A DNA stretch of 64,000 nucleotides, taken from positions 104,174-168,173 of the forward strand of contig NZ_URFY01000004.1 of assembly GCF_900547205.1 (NCBI RefSeq), written 5' to 3'. The DNA is from an uncultured Bacteroides sp. Lineage in GTDB: Bacteria; Bacteroidota; Bacteroidia; Bacteroidales; Bacteroidaceae. A model generated the notes under the pieces. It was not told the origin of the DNA and made no database searches. It saw only the letters and a list, made by a program, of their open reading frames with translations. The stretch's first letter is position 1, and every line of letters starts with the position of its first letter. Below, in pieces: positions 35,251 to 43,900 of this stretch. The position numbers were made by a program, and so were the translations under genes.

Positions 35251-36648
35251 ATGAAAAAGTTATTAGTATTGATGCTCCCTGCGTTCCTCTGTGTGGGAAG
35301 TTTGTTGGCCCAACAGTCTACCGTCACAGGTGTGTGGGAACGGGGAAAGACGAAAGAAGTAAAAATGTTCAAGCTTGTCGAAGACGGCGGTTTGTCCGAA
35401 GTAGCCAGTTCGCCGTTGGGCGAAGACGGCAGTTTCCGGATGACGTTTACGCCGGAGCGCGAAGGATATTTCGTGTTGGGCGTCTCTCCTTCGGTATTTC
35501 AGAATCGTTATACCTTCTATCTCAAGCCGGGCGACCCGCTGAACGTGCAGGTAACCCCCGAAACCTATCAACTGATAGGAAAAGAGAATACGGTGGAGAA
35601 TAAAGAAATGGCGCGTTGGCACGATTTCGTTTATCCGCTGGAAGATAAAGCCGTATATTTTGTAGGAAAGCGAAGCACATATGTCGACTTCTTCCCACTA
35701 CTGGAAGAAAAACTCGACAAGCTAAGTTCTTATAAAGTGAAAAAGACGAAGAATAAAGCTTTTAATGCTTCGTTTGCCGATTATCGTCAGTATGATATGC
35801 TTTTCAATGCTGTGCAGTTCCTTTACACCGTAAGGTCGGCACATCCGCAGAAGGAAGATTTTATCGACTATTACCGTCAGATAGACGTCCCTACCCTTGC
35901 CCACACCACGAACATTCTCAATTATCCGAATGGATTGCGCTTGCTCGTCAATGCCTATATGCTCAAGTCCAGAGTGTCCCCCACTCCGTCTACGGGAGCT
36001 AAGCAGATGAACCCCGTTATAGCAATGTTGAAGGAAGATGTCGCAATGGTTGGCAACGACACTATCAAAGGAGAAATCGCGTTGATGTTCAGCGGAATGA
36101 ACAAGACGAAGGAGGGACTGCAAGAATATAAGAAAGAATATGGCGGCTTCTTAGTTACCGACAGCCAGAAGAAGCGTTTTCAGCGTATCGAAGATAACTT
36201 CAAAGAGAATGTGGAGAAAAAGTCTCCCATTAACTTTACTTTCCCCAATGCAGGTGGAACCGACGTATCTCTTTCCGAATTTCGCGGTAAGGTAGTTTAT
36301 ATCGACATCTGGGCCACTTGGTGCGGTCCGTGCAAAAGGGAGATGCCGGCTATGAAAGCCTTGGAAGCCGAATATAAGGACAATAAAGACATCGTATTCA
36401 TGGGCGTCAGCGTAGATGCAAGCAAGAATATCCAGAAATGGAAAGACTTCTTGGTGAGTGAACAGCTCCCCGGCGTGCAGCTTTTTGCCGGAGATATGGC
36501 AGGTCCTGCACTATCCAAACCTTATAATATCAAAGGTATCCCCCGCTTCATGCTCGTAGGCAAAGATGGAAGTTTAATTTATATGGACGCCCCGCGACCT
36601 TCTTCTACCGAGATACGGGCGGTGCTTGATACTGCATTGAAGAATTAA
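35251..36648 (+). CDS. TlpA-family thiol-disulfide oxidoreductase
   Basis: 465 residues; signal peptide ends VGSLLAQ. The N-terminal half (about 20-310) is a DUF4369-like and helical region common in Bacteroides TlpA proteins. The C-terminal thioredoxin fold starts near 325 and holds WATWCGPCKREMPAM with Cys358 and Cys361, the redox pair, and the cis-Pro segment IKGIPRFMLVGKDG. Periplasmic reductase or isomerase. Being the fifth gene after susC in this operon suggests that the imported substrate, or the lipoproteins themselves, carry disulfides. Confidence 0.9.
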   Translation: MKKLLVLMLPAFLCVGSLLAQQSTVTGVWERGKTKEVKMFKLVEDGGLSEVASSPLGEDGSFRMTFTPEREGYFVLGVSPSVFQNRYTFYLKPGDPLNVQVTPETYQLIGKENTVENKEMARWHDFVYPLEDKAVYFVGKRSTYVDFFPLLEEKLDKLSSYKVKKTKNKAFNASFADYRQYDMLFNAVQFLYTVRSAHPQKEDFIDYYRQIDVPTLAHTTNILNYPNGLRLLVNAYMLKSRVSPTPSTGAKQMNPVIAMLKEDVAMVGNDTIKGEIALMFSGMNKTKEGLQEYKKEYGGFLVTDSQKKRFQRIEDNFKENVEKKSPINFTFPNAGGTDVSLSEFRGKVVYIDIWATWCGPCKREMPAMKALEAEYKDNKDIVFMGVSVDASKNIQKWKDFLVSEQLPGVQLFAGDMAGPALSKPYNIKGIPRFMLVGKDGSLIYMDAPRPSSTEIRAVLDTALKN

Positions 36649-36694
36649 TAATTAGTTGATATACAATCACTTCACGAAGTGCAAGTACCTGATT

Positions 36695-36760
36695 CGGTGG
36701 GTATATATATCCAGCCTGCTGGGCATATATATCCACCGTGTTGCATCTATATATCCACCA
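36695..36760. repeat. Intergenic array of three palindromes at exactly 22-bp step
   Basis: Three units sharing GGGTATATATATCCA, GGGCATATATATCCACC and ATCTATATATCCACC cores; the CCA of each begins at 36711, 36733 and 36755. Each core is palindromic, GGTGG/TATATATA/CCACC-like. The flanks (36673-36694 and 36761-36782) keep only weak traces. It separates the TlpA gene from the aspartyl protease gene, read in the same direction. Confidence 0.8.
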
Positions 36761-36809
36761 AACAGGAAATAGAGGCCTGCTTTTCACACGAATATAAGAG
36801 TAATAAATC

Positions 36810-38054
36810 ATGAAATACTTCAAACTAATCATATGCTTTCTGTTCCTTCCCTTGATGGCAAGCGGAAAGGTGAACGTAGACAGTATCCGCCTCTCTTTGA
36901 AGCAGATGGAAGACGGATTGAAAACAAAAGAAGTCGCTATGGCACAAAAGAGTTTTGCGCCCGATTTCGCCATCAACATCTATTCCTTGCCCTTTGCATC
37001 CGGTATGTTGAAGCAGATAATGGAAGGCATTACTTTCCAATCTATCCAGCCGGACTGGAAGGGAATGAAAACAAAGGGCAATATCACATCCCTCGAAGTC
37101 CGTTTCCTGTTGGCAAGAGGAAAGGAGGAGAAAAGCATGATAGCCTTCAACAAGTCGGGCAAGATTCTTTTTGTCGATTACTTCGACCGTCTGTTTGGTG
37201 ACAGCCGTTACCGCAAGTCGTCGCTGGTAGCCGTCCTGCCTTTTCGGGTGAAAGAAGGTTCCATCGTCTTGTCCGCCCGTTTGAACAATAGTCTGCGGGT
37301 GATGTCCTTTCTGCTCGATACGGGGGCGGACGGAATGGCAATCCGTCGTTCGTTGGCAGATAGCATCGGGCTGAAAGTCAGTCGCTCGCAGGAAGCAAGC
37401 GTGGTGGGCGGAAGGAAAACGGTGCAGATATCATCGGGAAACGTCCTTCACCTATCGGACAGCCTATCCCTGAAAGGGCAGAACATCGCCATCTTCGATA
37501 AGGTGCGCCACGGCACGGATGGCATCATTGGGCTGAACCTGATAAGGAAGTACATCACTGAAGTGAATTATGAGACACATACACTTTCACTATATACCTT
37601 TGGCGATTATGCCTTTCGGGGGAAAGGTCGTATCGTCCCGCTCAGGTCGCCAAACCTTATCCTCTTGCCTTCCGAGCTGAACCTGACCGGAGATAAAAGC
37701 ATTCCCGGTAACTTTATCATGGATACGGGAGCCAATTATTACCTGATTGCTTTCAGCCGCTTTGTCCGCCAGAATAGGCTGCTGTTGATCGGATTCAAGC
37801 CCGAGGGAAGTGGGGCAACGGTGAGCTTAGGGCATTCTACGCCTGTTTATCACGGTCGTGCCCGTTCCTTGAAGGTAGGCAGCATCGTAGGAAAGAATGT
37901 ACCCGTCACTCTTCAGGCTTCGGCGGGCAACGTTACTTCTAATGACGACGGTGTAGACGGTTCGATAGGCATCGACTTCTTCGATGACTACAATTTCACG
38001 GTCGACTTGTTGAGAAAAGTACTGCATCTCTCTCCGCGGAAAAGAGATAAATAA
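36810..38054 (+). CDS. Retropepsin-like aspartyl protease family protein, exported
   Basis: 414 residues with a signal peptide (KLIICFLFLPLMASG). Two aspartyl-protease lobes are visible: FLLDTGADGMAI with Asp170 and FIMDTGANYYLIA with Asp305, each followed by the family's hydrophobic-Gly strand (GIIGLNLIRKY; GSIGIDFFDDY). This two-lobe layout is pepsin-like in arrangement but has the sequence style of bacterial retropepsin-like proteins. The N-terminal 150 residues are a DUF-like domain. It lies 161 nt after the TlpA gene, across a palindromic array, and may be cotranscribed. A periplasmic or surface protease in a locus without glycosidases supports peptide or protein use. Confidence 0.85.
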   Translation: MKYFKLIICFLFLPLMASGKVNVDSIRLSLKQMEDGLKTKEVAMAQKSFAPDFAINIYSLPFASGMLKQIMEGITFQSIQPDWKGMKTKGNITSLEVRFLLARGKEEKSMIAFNKSGKILFVDYFDRLFGDSRYRKSSLVAVLPFRVKEGSIVLSARLNNSLRVMSFLLDTGADGMAIRRSLADSIGLKVSRSQEASVVGGRKTVQISSGNVLHLSDSLSLKGQNIAIFDKVRHGTDGIIGLNLIRKYITEVNYETHTLSLYTFGDYAFRGKGRIVPLRSPNLILLPSELNLTGDKSIPGNFIMDTGANYYLIAFSRFVRQNRLLLIGFKPEGSGATVSLGHSTPVYHGRARSLKVGSIVGKNVPVTLQASAGNVTSNDDGVDGSIGIDFFDDYNFTVDLLRKVLHLSPRKRDK

Positions 38055-38105
38055 GGCAATCGGAAGGAATAAACACTTATCTTATTAAAAAAATGTATCT
38101 TTAGG

Positions 38106-38137
38106 TTGATACTTTGTAAGTTTTTGAGCTATCTTTG
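38106..38137 (+). promoter_or_regulatory. Promoter upstream of the radical SAM gene
   Basis: TTG at 38106-38108, 21-nt spacer, TATCTTTG at 38130-38137. It would give a leader of about 265 nt that contains the inverted-repeat element at 38187-38357. Confidence 0.55.
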
Positions 38138-38178
38138 TGGATGCTAATGAAATAAACTAGTTGGCGGAGTTAATTTAA

Positions 38179-38365
38179 AACCGTGCGAACATGAGTTAAA
38201 GTTATACATTCATTTTTTAGACGCGGATGACACGGATGACGCGGATTCTTTATCTCTATGCAGATTATAGATTTAAATTATATAATTTATTAAATCCGCG
38301 TCATCCACGTCTAAAAAATGAACCATTGCGTAACCCGATAAACTCTATTTAACTCATAACCGTGC
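38179..38365. mobile_element. MITE-like inverted-repeat element with flanking 8-bp direct repeats
   Basis: AACCGTGC occurs at 38179-38186 and 38358-38365. Between them ATGAGTTAAA (38191-38200) and TTTAACTCAT (38348-38357) are terminal inverted repeats. Longer inner arms (38211-38247 and 38293-38320) share CATTTTTTAGACG and GGATGACGCGGATT. The left inner arm has an extra copy of the GCGGATGACAC-type motif. No coding capacity. The structure fits a short non-autonomous element and its target duplication. Confidence 0.55.
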
Positions 38366-38408
38366 AAAACCGAATTAGCCCCCACCTGTTGAAACAAATT
38401 ATAAAAAG

Positions 38409-39182
38409 ATGGCTATAATATTCCCTTCCCCCATTTTCGGCCCGATTCATTCCCGCCGTCTGGGAGTATCTTTAGGAATCAACTTACTGCCGGAAGACGG
38501 TAAGGTTTGTTCGTTCGACTGCATCTACTGTGAATGCGGTTTCAATGCCGAGCATCGTGCTAAAAAGAAACTCCCCACCCGCGAAGAAGTCCGCACCTCC
38601 CTCGAAGGGAAGCTACAAGATATGCAAGCCAATGGTCCCGCCCCCGACGTCCTGACCTTCGCCGGAAACGGAGAACCGACCGCGCATCCCCATTTCCCGG
38701 AAATCATAGAAGATACGCTTGCCTTGCGCGATAAGTATTTCCCCAACGCAAAAGTAAGCGTTCTGAGCAACTCCACCTTCATCGACCGCCCCGCCGTATT
38801 CGATGCTCTGAACAAGATAGACAACAACATCTTGAAGCTCGACACGGTGAACGAAGAATATATCCACCTGCTCGACCAACCGAACGGGAAATACTCCGTC
38901 AGGAAGATTATCGACCTAATGAAACAATTCAACGGCAACTGCATTGTGCAGACCATGTTTCTGAAAGGCACCCATCAGGGCAGGGATATGGACAATACTA
39001 CCGATGAATATGTGCTCCCCTGGCTCGAAGCAGTGAAGGAAATCGCTCCCCGGCAAGTAATGATTTACACGATAGACCGCGAAACGCCCAATCACGACCT
39101 ACAAAAAGCCACTCGCGAAGAGTTGGACCGCATTGTAGAACTGATTGAAAGAGCCGGTATTCCCGCCACCGCCTCCTACTAG
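38409..39182 (+). CDS. Radical SAM protein
   Basis: 257 residues. The cluster motif CSFDCIYC (Cys34, Cys38, Cys41) is preceded by FGPIHSRRLGVSLGINLLP, typical of the COG0731-like radical SAM group. LTFAGNGEPTAHPHF is the GGE-like SAM-binding segment; LSNSTF and KLDTVNEEYIHLLDQP follow. No C-terminal extra cluster domain. The substrate is not known. It is followed by a Ser-type sulfatase after 55 nt, but it lacks the extra Cys-rich clusters of the sulfatase-maturating enzymes (anSME), so a maturase role is not supported. Confidence 0.88.
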   Translation: MAIIFPSPIFGPIHSRRLGVSLGINLLPEDGKVCSFDCIYCECGFNAEHRAKKKLPTREEVRTSLEGKLQDMQANGPAPDVLTFAGNGEPTAHPHFPEIIEDTLALRDKYFPNAKVSVLSNSTFIDRPAVFDALNKIDNNILKLDTVNEEYIHLLDQPNGKYSVRKIIDLMKQFNGNCIVQTMFLKGTHQGRDMDNTTDEYVLPWLEAVKEIAPRQVMIYTIDRETPNHDLQKATREELDRIVELIERAGIPATASY

Positions 39183-39237
39183 CGAAGCGGAAACGGGAAA
39201 GAACACATCGCATGAACAACCAAAACTACCTATAAAT

Positions 39238-40788
39238 ATGAGAAACTTAAATTTAACCCTTTACACACTGGCAGGCATCTCATCATTGCCTGCAACAGCG
39301 CTTGCCGGACAATCTCAACCGGAGAAAGGTACACCTGAAAAACAACAACCCAACATCATCCTGATTGTTGCCGACGACCTCGGCTATGGCGATTTGAGCT
39401 GTTACGGCGCCCATCGCATTTCCACACCGGGCATGGACCGTGTGGCAAACGAAGGCATTCGCTTCACACAAGGCTTCTGCACTGCCGCCACTTCCACCCC
39501 CAGCCGCTACTCGGTGATGACGGGACTTTATCCGTGGACAAATAAAGACGCCAAAATTCTGCCCGGCAATGCAGCATTGATTATCGATACTCAAAAGATA
39601 ACCTTACCCAAACTGATGCAACAAGCCGGATACGCCACCGGTTCCGTAGGCAAATGGCACATCGGGCTGGGTGACGGCAAAGTGGACTGGAACAAAGAAG
39701 TACATCCGGGAGCTGCCGAGATAGGCTACGACTACTCATTTATTCAAGCAGCTACGAACGATCGCGTGCCCTGCGTCTTTCTCGAAAACGGACGCGTGGT
39801 AGGTCTTGACTCCAACGACCCGCTTTACGTCGATTACCGGCAGAACTTCCCCGGCGAACCTACCGGAAAGGACAATCCCGAACTGCTGCGGATGCACCCC
39901 AGCGTGGGCCATGCAGGTTCCATTGTAAACGGCGTGCCCCGTATTGGATTCCAGAAAGGCGGCAAGGCGGCACAGTGGAAAGATGAAGAGATGGCAGAAC
40001 TGTTTCTCGATAAAGCCAAGCAGTTTGTCAACGACCATAAGAATGCTCCTTTCTTCCTATATTACGGCTTGCATCAGCCCCATGTGCCCCGTGTGCCTAA
40101 CGAACGTTTTGCAGGTAAATCGGGCATGGGTCCCCGTGGAGACGTTATTCTCGAAGCAGACTGGTGTGTGTCCGAGTTCCTCAAAGAGCTGGACCGACTG
40201 GGCTTGGCGGAGAATACGATTGTAGTGCTTACCAGCGACAACGGCCCGGTGCTCGACGACGGATACAAGGACGATGCCGTAGAGTTGGTGGGCGACCATC
40301 AGATGGCAGGTCCGCTTCGCGGAGGGAAAACGAGTATGTATGACGGAGGTACGCGTATACCTTTCTTGCTTCGTTGGCCCGCAGCAGTAAAGCCGCAGGT
40401 TTCCGATGCGTTTGTCTGCCAGATGGACTTGTTGGCTTCGTTTGCTTCTTTGTTGGGACAGTCGTATCCAGATAAGCTTGATAGCGAAAACACGCTGGAT
40501 GCCTTCTTGGGGAAGAACAAGAAAGGACGCGAAGAATTGGTAATCGAAGGAATGTTCAATTACGCATATCGTCAAGGCGACTGGGCGCTCATTCCACCTT
40601 ATTATAATCCGTATAGCGAGGAAGACGGCGAGTTTATTGGTCTGGGATATGGATACAAGTTATATAACCTGAAGAAGGACATCGGCCAGCAAGAGAATCT
40701 GGCTGACAAGTATCCCAAGAAACTGGGCGAACTGATTAATCGCTTTGAATATCTGAAATCAACGACGAATAAGGTGACACGTTACTGA
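39238..40788 (+). CDS. S1-family sulfatase (Ser-type)
   Basis: 516 residues from MRNLNLTLYTLAG; the frame upstream overlaps the radical SAM gene and lacks signal-peptide character, so 39238 is chosen. Signal peptide ends near ALAGQ. Metal site: IILIVADDLGYGDLSCYG. The formylglycine site is STPSR with Ser86, in AATSTPSRYSVMTGLYPW, so activation needs an anaerobic maturase. Later motifs: GKWHIG, FFLYYGLHQPHVPRVPNERF, VLTSDNGPVLDDGY, and GGKTSMYDGGTRIPFLLRWP. It removes sulfate from a glycan in the periplasm. The adjacent GH31 gene suggests they act on the same substrate; the sulfated sugar cannot be told. Confidence 0.93.
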   Translation: MRNLNLTLYTLAGISSLPATALAGQSQPEKGTPEKQQPNIILIVADDLGYGDLSCYGAHRISTPGMDRVANEGIRFTQGFCTAATSTPSRYSVMTGLYPWTNKDAKILPGNAALIIDTQKITLPKLMQQAGYATGSVGKWHIGLGDGKVDWNKEVHPGAAEIGYDYSFIQAATNDRVPCVFLENGRVVGLDSNDPLYVDYRQNFPGEPTGKDNPELLRMHPSVGHAGSIVNGVPRIGFQKGGKAAQWKDEEMAELFLDKAKQFVNDHKNAPFFLYYGLHQPHVPRVPNERFAGKSGMGPRGDVILEADWCVSEFLKELDRLGLAENTIVVLTSDNGPVLDDGYKDDAVELVGDHQMAGPLRGGKTSMYDGGTRIPFLLRWPAAVKPQVSDAFVCQMDLLASFASLLGQSYPDKLDSENTLDAFLGKNKKGREELVIEGMFNYAYRQGDWALIPPYYNPYSEEDGEFIGLGYGYKLYNLKKDIGQQENLADKYPKKLGELINRFEYLKSTTNKVTRY

Positions 40789-40830
40789 CTTTCAGCTATC
40801 TTTGTACACTTCCATTATCCGGGCTCAATC

Positions 40831-40874
40831 TTCTTCTTATCCCCTTGAATAGCAAAAAAAGGTAATAAGAAGAA
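40831..40874. terminator. Candidate hairpin after the sulfatase gene
   Basis: TTCTTCTTAT (40831-40840) pairs with ATAAGAAGAA (40865-40874), followed by ATAATATTTTA. The loop is 24 nt and A-rich, so the terminator is of moderate strength. A TATCTTTG at 40797-40804 could be a promoter for the GH31 gene, but no -33 match is present. Confidence 0.45.
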
Positions 40875-40982
40875 ATAATATTTTAAAAAATCGCCTTCGA
40901 TGTAGGGTAAGGGAGCTTTGATGTGTATTTATCATTATAGGATGATAATGTTATCTTATATCTAATTCTAAATATCTAAAAC

Positions 40983-43900
40983 ATGAAGCAAAATATTCTT
41001 CATTATTTGCGGTATCTCAGATGTACCGTAGTGTTTTTAATCTTATATCCGCTTTCCCTCCTTTCCTTGCAAGCCTCGGAAAAAACAGATATAAATGAAG
41101 CTCCTGCCATGGGAGTTCAGCAGACATCGGGAATTCTTCGTGTAGAGAAAGTGAATCCTACAACAGTCGACGTGCTATACACCAACAACCAGCGCATGAC
41201 CATCGACTTCTACGGAGATAATATCTTCCGTGTGTTTCAGGACAACTCGGGCGGCATCATTCGCGACCCCGAAGCGAACCCCGAAGCACAAATACTCGTC
41301 GACCAACCCCGCCGCGCTGTTTCCGAACTGACGATAGACGAAAAGGACAGAACGATCAGCCTTGCCACAGGCAAAGTCCGTATCGAACTCAACAAGCAGT
41401 CGGGACTAATGAAGGTCTACAACCTTGCCACCAACGTATGCGTGATTGAAGAAGCCGCTCCGGTGGCATTCGGCGAAAAGGAAGTAACCGTAACTTTGAA
41501 AGAACAACCTGAAGAATATTTTTATGGAGGCGGCGTGCAGAACGGTCGTTTCTCTCATAAAGGTAAAGTCATCGCTATAGAAAACCAGAATAGCTGGACA
41601 GATGGTGGTGTAGCTTCGCCCAATCCTTTCTACTGGTCTACAAAAGGCTATGGAATGATGTGGTACACCTTCAAAAAAGGACAATATGACTTTGGAGCAA
41701 CAGAAAAAAACGTAGTGAAACTATCTCACAATTCTTCTTACCTTGATATGTTTTATATGGTCAACGCCGGAGCCGTTGCCCTGCTGAATGACTTTTACCA
41801 ATTGACGGGAAACCCCGTTTTGCTGCCTAAATTCGGTTTCTACGAAGGACACCTCAATGCCTACAACCGCGACTTCTGGAAAGAGGACGAAAAAGGTATC
41901 CTTTTTGAAGACGGAAAGCGCTATAAGGAAAGCCAAAAAGACAATGGCGGCATCAAGGAATCGCTGAACGGCGAAAAGAACAACTACCAGTTCTCCGCCC
42001 GTGCCGTTATCGACCGCTACAAGAAACATGATATGCCGCTGGGCTGGCTGCTTCCCAACGACGGATACGGAGCAGGATACGGACAGACGGAAACGCTGGA
42101 CGGCAACATTGCCAACCTGAAAAGCTTGGGCGACTATGCCCGAAAGAACGGCGTGGAAATCGGACTCTGGACGCAATCGGACTTGCATCCCAAAGAAGGT
42201 GTAAGCGCTTTGTTGCAACGCGACATCGTGAAGGAAGTGCGCGACGCAGGTGTACGTGTGCTGAAAACCGACGTAGCTTGGGTAGGCGCTGGATATTCTT
42301 TCGGACTGAACGGCGTAGCTGACGTGGGGCACATCATGCCTTATTACGGAAACGATGCTCGTCCTTTCATCATCTCACTCGACGGCTGGGCAGGCACGCA
42401 GCGCTATGCCGGAATCTGGTCAGGTGACCAGACAGGGGGGCAATGGGAATATATCCGTTTCCACATACCGACTTATATCGGTTCAGGTCTTTCAGGTCAG
42501 CCCAATATCTGTTCGGACATGGACGGAATCTTCGGCGGAAAGAATGAAGCAGTCAATATACGCGACTTCCAATGGAAGACGTTTACACCTATGCAGTTGA
42601 ATATGGATGGCTGGGGCACCAACGAAAAGTACCCCCATGCTTTAGGCGAACCGGCCACTTCCATCAACCGTATGTACCTGAAACTGAAGTCGGAACTGAT
42701 GCCTTATGCGTATAGTTTTGCCAAAGTGGCGGTGGATGGTATGCCCCTTATCCGCGCTATGTTCCTCGATCATCCCAATGAATATACTTACGGCACAGCT
42801 ACGCAATATCAATTCATTTATGGTACGGACTTCCTCGTAGCTCCTATCTATCAGGAAACGAAAGTCGACAAGGAAGGAAATGATATCCGTAACGGAATCT
42901 ATCTGCCCGAAGGTTCATGGATTGATTATTTCAGCGGTGAGGTATATGAAGGTAACCGTATTCTTAACAACTTTGATACACCTATCTGGAAGTTGCCCGT
43001 ATTCGTAAAGAACGGCGCTATCATCCCGATGACCAATCCTAACAACAATGTTAGCGAGATTGATAAATCACTCCGCATCTACGAACTTTATCCTTATAAG
43101 CACACTGCTACTCTGGATTACGACGACGACGGCGTAACGGAAGCTTACCGCAAGGGAGAATCTGTAACGACTCTCATCGAATCGGAAGCAGACGCAAAGA
43201 ACCGCGTGACGATTACTATTCATCCTGCTAAAGGAAGCTTCGATGGTTTTGTGAAAGAGAAAGCAACGGAGTTGCGCATCAACGTCACCGAAAAGCCAAA
43301 GAAACTATCGGCTAAGATGAACAACAAGAACGTGAAACTGACCGAAGTTGGTTCTCTCGACGAGTTCCTGAAAGGAGAAAATGTATATTGGTACGAAGAA
43401 GCTCCCAATATGAATAAGTTTGCAACCAAAGGCAGTGAATTTGAGAAAGTAGTGATTACGAAGAATCCGCAACTGCGTGTTCGTCTGGCTTCTACCGATA
43501 TCACTGCCAGTCCGGTTATCGTAAAAGTGGAAGGTTTCCGCTTTGAACCTGCCGACCGCTACCGTGTGACGACAGGAACGCTGACTGCACCGCAGAATGC
43601 ACAAGTAACAGAAGAAAACCGTGAAGCGTATACATTGCAGCCCACTTGGGACAAAGTAGCGAATGCAGACTTCTATGAAATCGAATTTAATGGTATGCTT
43701 TATACCACCATCCGCGATACATACCTGCTGTTTGAAGACTTGGCGGCTGAAACTCCTTATACCTTCAAAGTGCGTGCCGTCAATAAAGACGGTGTATCCG
43801 ACTGGGCAACCATCAACGTGACTACGAAGTCGAACCCATTAGAATTTGCTATCAAGGGTATCGAAGGCGAAGCTACTGCTGCATCGCAAGGTGGACACGG

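Noticed and set aside
38409..39182. Sulfatase-maturating enzyme (anSME) for the adjacent Ser-type sulfatase
   Set aside because: The protein is short (257 residues) and lacks the C-terminal cysteine clusters of anSME; its motifs fit another radical SAM group.
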